A stretch of DNA of 14,759 nucleotides from Chthoniobacterales bacterium (GTDB lineage Bacteria; Verrucomicrobiota; Verrucomicrobiia; Chthoniobacterales; JACTMZ01), in the NCBI GenBank assembly GCA_017853515.1, contig JAFMJK010000028.1:1-14759 (forward strand), read 5' to 3'. Below the pieces are notes generated by a model. It saw nothing but the letters and a program-made list of their open reading frames with translations, made no database searches and had not been told where the DNA came from. Shown piece after piece: positions 1 through 6,604 of the stretch. Made by a program: the position numbers and the translations under genes. Every line of letters begins with the position of its first letter. Position 1 is the stretch's first letter.

Positions 1-961
1 CGACCGCATCGATCACCTCGGCCTTCCCCACCACGGCGGAAAGCGGAAGTCCGTTGGCCAAACCTTTGGCCAGCACGAGCAAATCCGGCGCGACGCCGGA
101 CTGCTCGCAGGCAAAGAGAGTTCCGGTCCGACCGAATCCGGTTTGGATTTCGTCGAAAATCAGAACCACTCCGTGCTTGTCGCACCATTCGCGCAGCATG
201 CGCAGGAAAGGCGCCGGGACCGGAATAAATCCGCCCTCGCCCGTCACCGGTTCGATGATCACCGCGGCGACATTCGTTTCGCCGATGTCCGCATGCGCGA
301 TTTCCTCGAAGCGTTCAAACGCCTCGCGGCATAAACACCGCGACAACGAACAAGGCAGCTTGCCCGGACAGACCGGTGCTTCGCCGTCCACCCCCGGCCA
401 GCGGTAGAAATCCGGAAACGGTGCGCGGTAGATTTCCGAAGGGAACGGACCGAACCCGCTCTTGTAGGGGTTGGCTTTGCCGGTCAGCGCCATGGCCATG
501 TAAGTGCGGCCGTGGAACGCGTGCTCGAAGCAAATCACCGCCTGGCGCTTGGTGTAGGCGCGGGCGAACTTGATCGCATTCTCCACCGCCTCGGCCCCCG
601 AGTTGGCCAAGAATGTCTTCTTGGCGAAATTCCCCGGCGCGCGGTCATTCAGCCGCTTCGCGACCTCCACATAGCCTTCGTAAGCCACCACGTTGATGCT
701 CGTGTGGAAAAATTTCTCCGCCTGCGCCTTGGCCGCCGCGACGACCGATGGTTCGCAATGTCCAAGATTCGTCACCCCGATCCCGCAGGCAAAATCGAGG
801 AACGTATTCCCGTCCACATCGGTGATCGTCGCCCCCTCCGCCTTCGCCGCCACGATCGGCGTGGTATGAAATGGTCCCGGCGCCACATGCCTGCGGCGCT
901 CCTCAAAAACCGCCTGACTCCGCGGACCAGGCACCGCGGTTTTTAGATCAATCGAAGCCAT
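1..961 (-). CDS. gabT: Class-III aminotransferase, GabT-like (4-aminobutyrate aminotransferase family), 3' end outside window
   Basis: Fold-type I, PLP-dependent aminotransferase that probably moves the terminal amino group of GABA or a similar omega-amino acid to 2-oxoglutarate in the cytoplasm. About 320 codons are present of the usual 420-450; the C-terminal quarter lies left of the window. Translation from ATG at 961 begins MASIDLKTAVPGPRS. Visible family signatures include NSGAEAVENAIKFAR, HGRTYMAMALTGKANPY, EPVTGEGG, FDEIQTGFGRTG (Asp270 would contact the PLP pyridine nitrogen) and AKGLANGLPLSAVVG with the Schiff-base Lys299. The AVENA..KFAR and ALTGK.NPY runs favour GabT over acetylornithine aminotransferase, but substrate is inferred. 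A segment with four cysteines (C198, C204, C209, C211) is unusual. It lies 48 bases after the secreted-protein gene on the same strand, with no clear ribosome binding site; TATAGT sits just before the start. Confidence 0.9.
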   Translation of the reverse strand, partial: MASIDLKTAVPGPRSQAVFEERRRHVAPGPFHTTPIVAAKAEGATITDVDGNTFLDFACGIGVTNLGHCEPSVVAAAKAQAEKFFHTSINVVAYEGYVEVAKRLNDRAPGNFAKKTFLANSGAEAVENAIKFARAYTKRQAVICFEHAFHGRTYMAMALTGKANPYKSGFGPFPSEIYRAPFPDFYRWPGVDGEAPVCPGKLPCSLSRCLCREAFERFEEIAHADIGETNVAAVIIEPVTGEGGFIPVPAPFLRMLREWCDKHGVVLIFDEIQTGFGRTGTLFACEQSGVAPDLLVLAKGLANGLPLSAVVGKAEVIDAV

Positions 962-1009
962 GGCTGAACTATAGCTTTGTTCTCCCCGCGGCGAAAGTCC
1001 GCGAGTCGG

Positions 1010-1885
1010 TTAGTTGCGCCCACCAAAGAGCAGATTGCCCTCGTTGTCGCCGAAGCGAAAAACGTAAATGCCCGATCTTCCGCCGGCAAAAGACACGGTC
1101 ACGGCGAGATCCTCACCGAAGCGCGGCGATTCGCTGATCTGGAAATCCTCGACGAGGCTGTTACCCAGCACCGTTCGATTGTCGAGCAAGACGCAAAGCC
1201 GGTTCGCCTCCATATCCATGGCGAACAATGCTTGGTAGCTCCCGGCGGATCCGCTGAAGATGATCCACTCATCGAACTCAACCGCGCCCCGGTCAAAGCC
1301 GGTGAACGGGCCTTCGAAAAGTCCGTGGACTCGCGTGGACAGATCGGCCACGAGTTCCCTGCTTCCGTCGCGCCCGACCCGGTAAATCGCGCGGCCGTCA
1401 TTTGTCAGATCGCCGGCGCGGGCTTGCGCGGCTCGGGTCTGAGTTTCGCGGTCCGGTGAGACATTTCCCAGGACAACCTCTTCCTCGCTGCCATCTTCGA
1501 GCAAGCACCGTGCCACGGGCGCGCCATCGCGCATTTCAAGAGCGGTGATTGCGGTCACCGCTTTTTGTCCCTCGCGCAACGTGTCTCCCTTTTGGACGAA
1601 GGCCGAGACACGTCCTTCACGATCAATACCGTAAACGCCTTCGCGCCCGAGCTTGGACACACCCTGTTTTGCTCCGTTGGCGACGAAGACCACCGAGCCG
1701 TCGCTTTCCAGAATGGCATCGCTGAGAAAATCAAAGAAGACAGGATGCGGATGGGTCGGGGCCAGAATGCGGGACGAAACAACTTCCTCGACCAGAACTG
1801 CGCGCGACGGTTCCCATGTCAGCGGGCGTTCATCAGCCCACACCGAGGTGGCGGCAAGAAGAAGAATGGCGGTTGGATAGCGCAT
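1010..1885 (-). CDS. Secreted protein of unknown function
   Basis: 291 residues. The N-terminus (MRYPTAILLLAATSVWA then DERPL) is a short typical signal peptide with a likely signal peptidase I site after the VWA triplet at residue 17, so the protein is probably exported. The mature part has no transmembrane segment. It reads like repeating beta structure, with phrases such as SDGSVVFVANGAKQGVSK, GVYGIDREGRVSAFVQKGD, NDGRAIYRVGRDG and GIYVFRFGDNEGN. This resembles secreted proteins built from 'NxxGxxAF'-like or beta-propeller repeats, but I cannot assign a family. It ends in GGRN with no sorting signal that I can see. It follows the anti-sigma gene by 111 bases on the same strand, so it could be a target or partner of that system; this is inference. 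No function is assigned. Confidence 0.75.
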   Translation of the reverse strand: MRYPTAILLLAATSVWADERPLTWEPSRAVLVEEVVSSRILAPTHPHPVFFDFLSDAILESDGSVVFVANGAKQGVSKLGREGVYGIDREGRVSAFVQKGDTLREGQKAVTAITALEMRDGAPVARCLLEDGSEEEVVLGNVSPDRETQTRAAQARAGDLTNDGRAIYRVGRDGSRELVADLSTRVHGLFEGPFTGFDRGAVEFDEWIIFSGSAGSYQALFAMDMEANRLCVLLDNRTVLGNSLVEDFQISESPRFGEDLAVTVSFAGGRSGIYVFRFGDNEGNLLFGGRN

Positions 1886-1996
1886 CGCGGGCCGGATCGA
1901 CCGGAATAAAACTCCCGCCGGAAGGGAGGAAAGGCAAAGTCTTTTTGCGCGGAACGGCGGCGTGCTTCTGGCTCTGTGTGACGAATCTCGCCCTGT

Positions 1997-2506
1997 CTAC
2001 CGCGCGGCATCGGCATCGGCCCCCAACACTTTCGCATCCCAGGGCATGACCCGTTTTTGCGGCACCAGCGTGTTGGTTGGCTGCTCTCCCTTGGTCCGCG
2101 CACCGGAAGCGACAGCGGCGGATTCCGCGGGGAGGAAAACTCTTCCGCCCTCCGCGGCCGCCGCCATCGCGGGATCCTGCTTGGTCTTTCCCCCTGTGAC
2201 CATCAAGAGCACCGCGATCGAAGCGGCGGCGGCCAAAGATACCGGCACGGCGAAGCGCACGATTTTGCGGCGCCGATGGAAAATCCTCTGGTTCTCCGCG
2301 ATGGCGCGGAGCAAACGCTCGCGCGCCCGGGGCTCGAGGCCCTCCTGCGGTTCGACCATGATCTGCTCGAGCGCGTCGGCGACGCGCGATGTCGATTGCA
2401 ACTCGCTCTGCAAATCCGTGTCCGCGGCCAGATCGGACTCGAAAGCGTCGCGCTCCTTCCCGTGCAATTCGTTAAGCGCGTAGGCGGTGGTATTCGTTTT
2501 GTTCAT
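1997..2506 (-). CDS. Anti-sigma factor, single-pass membrane protein, partner of the ECF sigma factor
   Basis: 169 residues from ATG at 2506. This start is preferred over an upstream in-frame codon because its ATG overlaps the TGA of the sigma gene as ATGA, a classic coupled arrangement. The cytoplasmic part (residues 1-80) begins MNKTNTTAYALNELHGKERD, matching the helical anti-sigma domain of RskA-like factors (tAYaLgEL..eEr..fE). It has no HxxxCxxC zinc motif, so it is not a ZAS-type factor. One hydrophobic segment (about 85-103, FAVPVSLAAAASIAVLLMV) follows a basic HRRRKIVR stretch. The remaining 65 or so residues, Ala/Gly-rich, would be periplasmic. Expected role: hold the sigma factor inactive at the membrane until the periplasmic side is processed. 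The signal is unknown. Confidence 0.85.
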   Translation of the reverse strand: MNKTNTTAYALNELHGKERDAFESDLAADTDLQSELQSTSRVADALEQIMVEPQEGLEPRARERLLRAIAENQRIFHRRRKIVRFAVPVSLAAAASIAVLLMVTGGKTKQDPAMAAAAEGGRVFLPAESAAVASGARTKGEQPTNTLVPQKRVMPWDAKVLGADADAAR

Positions 2507-3018
2507 GTCGGCAGTATGTCGCTGTTTTCGGCCAGCCATTGGCGGCGCAAAGTTTTCACCGCGTCGTGCAGCTGCACGCCGACGGTGGAGACACTCGTCT
2601 TCAAAGCCTCGGCCATTTCCTTGTAGCTGAGGCCGGCTTCGAATTTCAGTTTGATCAACTCGCGCTGCTGACGCGGCAAACCGGCGACCAGTTCGCGCAA
2701 ACGGCCCGCGTCCTCTTCGGCGATGGCACGGTGATCCGGTCCCGCTTCGCTACTCGCAAAATCCATGTCCTCGATCGGCTCGGTGCTGAAGCGCACGATC
2801 TTGCGGCGATGGTCGAGGGCGCAGTTGCGGCAGACGAGGAAGAGCCACGGACGCAACCGCGGCTCCAAGGCGACCACGTCCTGCCGGCTGAGGCGCAGAA
2901 ATGTCTCCTGCACCGCATCGCGGGCCGACTCGAGGTCGCCGGTGATTTCCTTGGCGTAGCTCACCAGTATCCGTTCATAGCGCCCGAGCGCTTCAGTAAT
3001 GATCGATTCGGGGGACAT
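2503..3018 (-). CDS. ECF-family RNA polymerase sigma factor
   Basis: 171 residues. Region 2 (about 10-75) contains SYAKEITGDLESARDAVQE and FLRL, then RPWLFLVCRNCALDHRR. Region 4 (about 108-160) contains LPRQQRELIKLKFEAGLSYKEMAEAL and TSVSTVGVQLHDAVKTLRR, a helix-turn-helix that would read the -35 element. There is no region 1 or full region 3, as usual for ECF (sigma-70 group 4) factors. Its stop overlaps the anti-sigma start, strong evidence for a sigma/anti-sigma pair. A candidate ECF-type promoter (AAC, 16 bases, CGT) lies right upstream, suggesting autoregulation. The sigma gene starts 46 bases after the aldo/keto reductase stop, so it could also be read through from mnmG. The regulon cannot be deduced from this window. 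Confidence 0.93.
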   Translation of the reverse strand: MSPESIITEALGRYERILVSYAKEITGDLESARDAVQETFLRLSRQDVVALEPRLRPWLFLVCRNCALDHRRKIVRFSTEPIEDMDFASSEAGPDHRAIAEEDAGRLRELVAGLPRQQRELIKLKFEAGLSYKEMAEALKTSVSTVGVQLHDAVKTLRRQWLAENSDILPT

Positions 3019-3031
3019 GCTTCATACCGGG

Positions 3032-3059
3032 TCAACGCACGGGCCGGTCGTTTGTTAGG
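3032..3059 (-). promoter_or_regulatory. Candidate ECF-type promoter for the sigma/anti-sigma pair
   Basis: On the minus strand, CCTAAC (3059-3054) is followed by exactly 16 bases and then CGTTGA (3037-3032). An AAC-containing -35 and a CGT-containing -10 separated by about 16 bases is the usual form of ECF sigma promoters, and many ECF operons carry one for autoregulation. The expected start of transcription would be only about 8-12 bases before the sigma ATG at 3018, so the leader would be very short. A GC-rich genome can give such a match by chance; the call rests on position and spacing. Confidence 0.3.
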
Positions 3060-3064
3060 AAAAA

Positions 3065-4045
3065 TCAGTAGGGCCCGCGGATGTGCCCGTGAACCTCGTC
3101 GCGGTAAAATCTTGCCAGCTCCTCGCGGAGCGAACCGGGCAGGGACGGAAGAGCGGACACCGCCGCATTTTCCCTCGCCTGCGCCACCGAGCTCGCTCCG
3201 GGGATGATGACCGAGACCGCCTCGTGGTCCAAAATCCAACGCATGGCCATCTGCGCCATGGTCATGCCGGACGGCACGAGCGGCTTGAGCCGGCCGACCA
3301 GCTCCGCGCCTTTGGCCAAGGTGAGACCGGCGAAGGTTTCGCCCACGTTGAAGGCTTGGCCGTCGCGGTTGTAATTGCGGTGATCGGTCGCGGGAAATTT
3401 TGTCGACGCGTCGAACTTCCCCGACAACAACCCGCTGGCCAACGGAAGACGCGCGATGATACCGACGCCGGCTTCGCGTGCGCGGGGAAACAACTCCGCG
3501 GCCGGTTTCTGACGGAATAAATTGAAGATGACCTGCAGCGAGAGCAGTCCCTGCTGCCCGAGGCAAAGCATCCCCTCCTCCACCGTTTCCACGCTCGCGC
3601 CGAAATGACGGATGATTCCGTCCGACTGAGCGCGACGCAGCCAATCGAAGATGTCCCCGGTGCGCAACACGGAGATCGGGATGCAGTGGAGTTGCAGCAG
3701 ATCGATCGTCGCGACGCGCAGGCGGCGGCGCGATTCGTCGATGGCTTGGCGCAGTCCCGCTTCGGTGTGTTTGTCCGGATACGCCTCGGGTCCGCGTCCG
3801 TATTTCGTCGCGACCACCGCGCTCTCGCCGCGCCCGGAAAGAAAATTTCCGATCCACTCCTCGCTCCGTCCCCCGCCGTAAACATTGGCCGTGTCGAAAA
3901 AATCCACGCCGCACGCAAGCGAGGCTGACAGAATTTCGTCCGCCGTCCCCTCGTCTATCGCGCCCCAGTCACCGCCGAACTGCCAGCATCCGAGACCCAC
4001 CTCGCCGATGGTGAATCCGTCTTGGCCGAGCGTGCGTGTTTTCAT
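3065..4045 (-). CDS. Aldo/keto reductase, NAD(P)H-dependent
   Basis: 326 residues from ATG at 4045, chosen because it overlaps the mnmG stop as ATGA and begins MKTRTLGQDGFTIGEVGLGCW, the normal AKR start. An in-frame start 42 bases upstream would add residues unlike the family. The catalytic tetrad is complete: Asp51 in FFDTANVYGGGRSEEWIG, Tyr56, Lys81 in VVATKYG and His120 in IDLLQLHCIP. The C-terminal cofactor-binding region includes AMRWILDHEAVSVIIPGASS. Such (beta/alpha)8 enzymes reduce aldehydes and ketones, or oxidise sugars, in the cytoplasm; the substrate is not predictable here. It resembles the general bacterial YajO/Tas-like group. The overlap with mnmG suggests co-translation but no obvious functional link. 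Confidence 0.92.
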   Translation of the reverse strand: MKTRTLGQDGFTIGEVGLGCWQFGGDWGAIDEGTADEILSASLACGVDFFDTANVYGGGRSEEWIGNFLSGRGESAVVATKYGRGPEAYPDKHTEAGLRQAIDESRRRLRVATIDLLQLHCIPISVLRTGDIFDWLRRAQSDGIIRHFGASVETVEEGMLCLGQQGLLSLQVIFNLFRQKPAAELFPRAREAGVGIIARLPLASGLLSGKFDASTKFPATDHRNYNRDGQAFNVGETFAGLTLAKGAELVGRLKPLVPSGMTMAQMAMRWILDHEAVSVIIPGASSVAQARENAAVSALPSLPGSLREELARFYRDEVHGHIRGPY

Positions 4046-5922
4046 GCGCCGGCGACTTGTTTCGCTCCCTTTTGCTTGCGGATCCACACGGAAAGCAAAG
4101 CCACATCGGCCGGAGTCACGCCGCTGATGCGCGAGGCTTGGCCGAGGGTGGATGGACGGATCTGCGCGAGTTTTTGTCGCGACTCGTTGCGCAGTCCGGG
4201 GATCGATGCGTAATCGAGATCCATCGGCACCGGGTGCTCTTCCTGGCGCTGATGGCGCGCGACGGATTCCATTTCGCGACGGATGTAGCCCTCGTATTTG
4301 AGGTCCGTCTCAACCTGCGCCCAAATGTCCGCCGCAGCCAAACGCCGGATATCCTCCGGCAAGGCGGACACGAAGTTCTCGGGGCGACGGATCCATTGCG
4401 AAATCGTAATGCCTTCATGGCGAACGACTTGTGATTTTTCTTTAAGTCCTTCAATGGCCATCGCTTTCGCCGATGTCTTGGCGTGTCGCTCGGACGAAAT
4501 CAGCCCCGCTCCCCTCGCCTTGTCGGCCAAGCGCAGGTCGGCATTGTCCTGGCGCAGGAGCAAACGGAACTCCGCCCGGCTGGTGAACATGCGATACGGC
4601 TCGGGTGTGCCGCGCGTGACCAAATCGTCGATGAGCACGCCAATGTAACCCTCGGAACGTTCCACGTGGAACGCCGGCTTGGCATCCAGCTTGAGCGCCG
4701 CATTGGCCCCGGCAACCAAACCCTGCGCTGCCGCTTCCTCATAGCCCGAAGTCCCGTTGATCTGCCCGGCCAGATAAAGTCCGGCCACGGCTTTGGTTTC
4801 CAAGGTCGGCTGCAGCTGGGTCGGCGGACAATAATCATACTCGACGGCATAGCCCGCCCGCAGGATGTGTGCATTTTCCAGTCCGGGCACGGACCGGATG
4901 AAGGCCAACTGCACCTCGAAGGGCAAGCTGGTCGACACGCCGTTGACGTAATACTCGCCGGTCTGGCGGCCTTCAGGTTCGAGGAAAAGTTGGTGGCGGT
5001 CCTTGTCGGCAAAGCGGACCACTTTGTCTTCGATGGAAGGACAATACCGCGGCCCGACGCCCTCGATGATCCCGGCATACATGGGTGACTTGTCGAGGTT
5101 GGCCCGGATGATTTCGTGCGTGCGGTCGTTGGTGTAGGTGATCCAGCAGGGCATTTGTTCCACGTGGAACTGACCGTCCGCCCAGCGGTTCAGGCTGAAA
5201 GGGCCACCGGATTCCTCGGCCAACTCCTCCGGGAAAAAGCTGAAGGTGGGGGCAGGGGAGTCACCGTCCTGACGTTGGCACTGGGAGAAATCAATGGTCC
5301 GCCCGAGCAAGCGACAAGGGGTTCCGGTCTTGAACCGCTCGACGGACAAACCGAGTTCCCGCAGGGAATCGCTGAGGGTCGAAACCGCATCGCCCATCCG
5401 TCCGCCGGTCGTCTGCTGCAGACCGACATGGAGAAGTCCGCGCATGAACGTGCCCGTAGTCACCACCACCGACCGCGCCCGGTAGCGCAGGCCGAGGTTT
5501 GTTTCGACGCCGACCACCGCATCGTTTTCGACCAGAATCCGCACCGCATTGCCTTGCAGGAGGTGGAGGTTGGGGGAGTGCTCCAGGACCCACTTGAGCC
5601 GGAATTGGTAAGCCTTCTTGTCGCACTGGGCCCGGGGGGCCTGCACGCTCGGGCCTTTGCGCGCGTTGAGCATACGAAACTGGATCCCCGTCGCATCCGT
5701 GTTCTGACCCATCACACCACCGAGCGCATCGATCTCCCGGACCATGTGTCCTTTGGCTAATCCGCCGATCGCCGGGTTGCAGGACATCTGCCCGATGGTG
5801 TCCAGGTTTTGCGTGAGAATGCCGGTCTTCGCCCCCAGCCGCGCAGCAGCCAAACCCGCCTCAACCCCGGCATGCCCGGCGCCCAAAACGAGGACATCAA
5901 AGGTCTCCGGATACTCGTACAT
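4042..5922 (-). CDS. mnmG: tRNA uridine-5-carboxymethylaminomethyl modification enzyme MnmG (GidA)
   Basis: 626 residues, the full family length. With MnmE, MnmG uses FAD, NADH and a methylene-tetrahydrofolate carbon to build (carboxymethyl)aminomethyl groups on wobble uridine 34 of several tRNAs. Seen: the N-terminal FAD Rossmann motif VLVLGAGHAGVEAG (residues 10-23), TIGQMSCNPAIGGLAKGH with conserved Cys48, GTFMRGLLHVG, FKTGTPCRL, and GPRYCPSIEDK with the second conserved Cys294. The C-terminal helical domain is present (SIPGLRNESRQKLAQIRPSTLGQASRISGVTPADVALL). ATG at 5922 is preferred; a TTG at 5931 in the same frame lies at the edge of a parS palindrome. Two parS copies lie inside the coding region, each spelling Phe-His-Val-Glu. 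MnmE is not in the window. The 3' end overlaps the aldo/keto reductase start. Confidence 0.97.
   Translation of the reverse strand: MYEYPETFDVLVLGAGHAGVEAGLAAARLGAKTGILTQNLDTIGQMSCNPAIGGLAKGHMVREIDALGGVMGQNTDATGIQFRMLNARKGPSVQAPRAQCDKKAYQFRLKWVLEHSPNLHLLQGNAVRILVENDAVVGVETNLGLRYRARSVVVTTGTFMRGLLHVGLQQTTGGRMGDAVSTLSDSLRELGLSVERFKTGTPCRLLGRTIDFSQCQRQDGDSPAPTFSFFPEELAEESGGPFSLNRWADGQFHVEQMPCWITYTNDRTHEIIRANLDKSPMYAGIIEGVGPRYCPSIEDKVVRFADKDRHQLFLEPEGRQTGEYYVNGVSTSLPFEVQLAFIRSVPGLENAHILRAGYAVEYDYCPPTQLQPTLETKAVAGLYLAGQINGTSGYEEAAAQGLVAGANAALKLDAKPAFHVERSEGYIGVLIDDLVTRGTPEPYRMFTSRAEFRLLLRQDNADLRLADKARGAGLISSERHAKTSAKAMAIEGLKEKSQVVRHEGITISQWIRRPENFVSALPEDIRRLAAADIWAQVETDLKYEGYIRREMESVARHQRQEEHPVPMDLDYASIPGLRNESRQKLAQIRPSTLGQASRISGVTPADVALLSVWIRKQKGAKQVAGA
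4659..4672. other. parS centromere site 1 (inside mnmG)
   Basis: Perfect 14-bp palindrome GTTCCACGTGGAAC, extended to 16 bp by flanking C/G. It matches the widely conserved ParB/Spo0J binding consensus tGTTNCACGTGNAACa. It encodes Phe418-His-Val-Glu of MnmG. The 17 bases AACGTTCCACGTGGAAC are shared with site 3 read on the other strand. Confidence 0.85.
5157..5170. other. parS centromere site 2 (inside mnmG)
   Basis: Second perfect copy of GTTCCACGTGGAAC, here as TGTTCCACGTGGAACT, matching one extra base of the 16-bp consensus. It encodes Phe252-His-Val-Glu of MnmG and lies 498 bases from site 1 and 775 bases from site 3. Confidence 0.87.
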
Positions 5923-5931
5923 GCTGGCCAA

Positions 5932-5945
5932 GTTCCACGTGGAAC
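5932..5945. other. parS centromere site 3 (between cdd and mnmG)
   Basis: Third perfect copy of GTTCCACGTGGAAC. It fills most of the 24-base gap between the cytidine deaminase stop (5947) and the mnmG ATG (5922), so bound ParB would cover the translation start region of mnmG and any promoter there. Confidence 0.87.
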
Positions 5946-5946
5946 G

Positions 5947-6342
5947 TTAGGGACGATCCAAAATTCCTGTGCAAGGGCGGGGGAGTAATTCCGAGAGACG
6001 ATAGGCTATTGTATTGCCGCGGAAGGTTCCGAGGATCACCTCCATGTCCGGATCAAACTCGGCCAGCACCTGCCGGCAAGCGCCGCAAGGCGAGGCGGGT
6101 TCCTGCGTGTCGGTGGCAATGACGATCTTGGCAAACTCGCGGCAACCCGCCGCCACCGCGGCGAAGACCGCATTGCGCTCGGCACAGATGGTCAGACCGA
6201 AGCTGATGTTCTCCACATTGCATCCCTCGAAGACACGCCCGTCCTTGGTCACCAGCGCCGCACCCACCAAAAATTTGGAATAGGGGGCGTAAGCACGCTG
6301 GGCGACGCTTTTTGCTATCTTAAGTAGTTCGTTATCAGTCAC
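5947..6342 (-). CDS. cdd: Cytidine deaminase (homotetrameric, zinc-dependent)
   Basis: Converts cytidine and deoxycytidine to uridine and deoxyuridine in pyrimidine salvage. Translated from GTG at 6342 it has 131 residues, the normal size of the short tetrameric class (about 130-136). Zinc ligands and catalytic residues are present: Cys53 and Glu55 in TICAERNA, and Cys86 and Cys89 in SPCGACRQVL. The N-terminal AQRAYAPYSKFLVGAAL and GCNVEN are also diagnostic. GTG at 6342 places AYAPYSKF as far from the start as in known Cdd proteins. An in-frame ATG at 6381 would add MLRGAEFGAIFNQ and cannot be excluded; neither has a good ribosome binding site. It is first in the minus-strand run and ends 24 bases before mnmG. 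Confidence 0.93.
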   Translation of the reverse strand: MTDNELLKIAKSVAQRAYAPYSKFLVGAALVTKDGRVFEGCNVENISFGLTICAERNAVFAAVAAGCREFAKIVIATDTQEPASPCGACRQVLAEFDPDMEVILGTFRGNTIAYRLSELLPRPCTGILDRP

Positions 6343-6604
6343 TTGATTAAAGATTGCGCCAAATTCAGCGCCGCGCAGCATTCGGCGGCCGTTGCTGCCG
6401 GGCTTGGCCCAAGAAATCCGAATGTAGAAGTCACACCCATCGCGCGCAAGCCGCACCTCGCTTATTCACCGCGCTCACCACGCGCCTGCGCTGCATCATG
6501 ATGTGAAGTTTCCGTGTCGCTCGCCGCTCCCGTTTCGCGTTGCCAAAAAACTTTTTTTCCGCAACATTTTCGCTCCCTTCAGGCACACTGTTTGCCGAGC
6601 GGAA
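6343..6604. promoter_or_regulatory. Divergent intergenic region between cdd and pdhA
   Basis: This 262-base gap should carry promoters in both directions: cdd-mnmG leftward and pdhA-pdhB-pdhC rightward. I see no convincing -35/-10 pair. TTGCCA at 6540-6545 stands before an A/T-rich stretch (6546-6558) about the right distance upstream of pdhA, but no good -10 follows. A 10-bp palindrome CATCATGATG occupies 6494-6503. An open frame continuous with pdhA begins at 6503, but its first 34 residues look non-protein-like. Confidence 0.45.

Noticed and set aside
1926..1952. Hairpin GCAAA/TTTGC on the minus strand after the anti-sigma gene as a terminator
   Set aside because: The 5-bp stem is weak and no T run follows it, so termination is not supported.
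6494..6503. 10-bp palindrome CATCATGATG as an operator for pdhA or cdd
   Set aside because: A single short palindrome with no known regulator match; expected by chance at this length in a window of this size.
6503..6604. Longer pdhA start giving 34 extra N-terminal residues
   Set aside because: The extra residues do not look like a domain or signal and lie in the divergent promoter region; ATG at 6605 fits the family length.
4042..6604. oriC next to mnmG
   Set aside because: I found no cluster of TTATCCACA-like DnaA boxes, no AT-rich unwinding region, and no dnaA, dnaN or gidB. The parS sites suggest origin proximity only.
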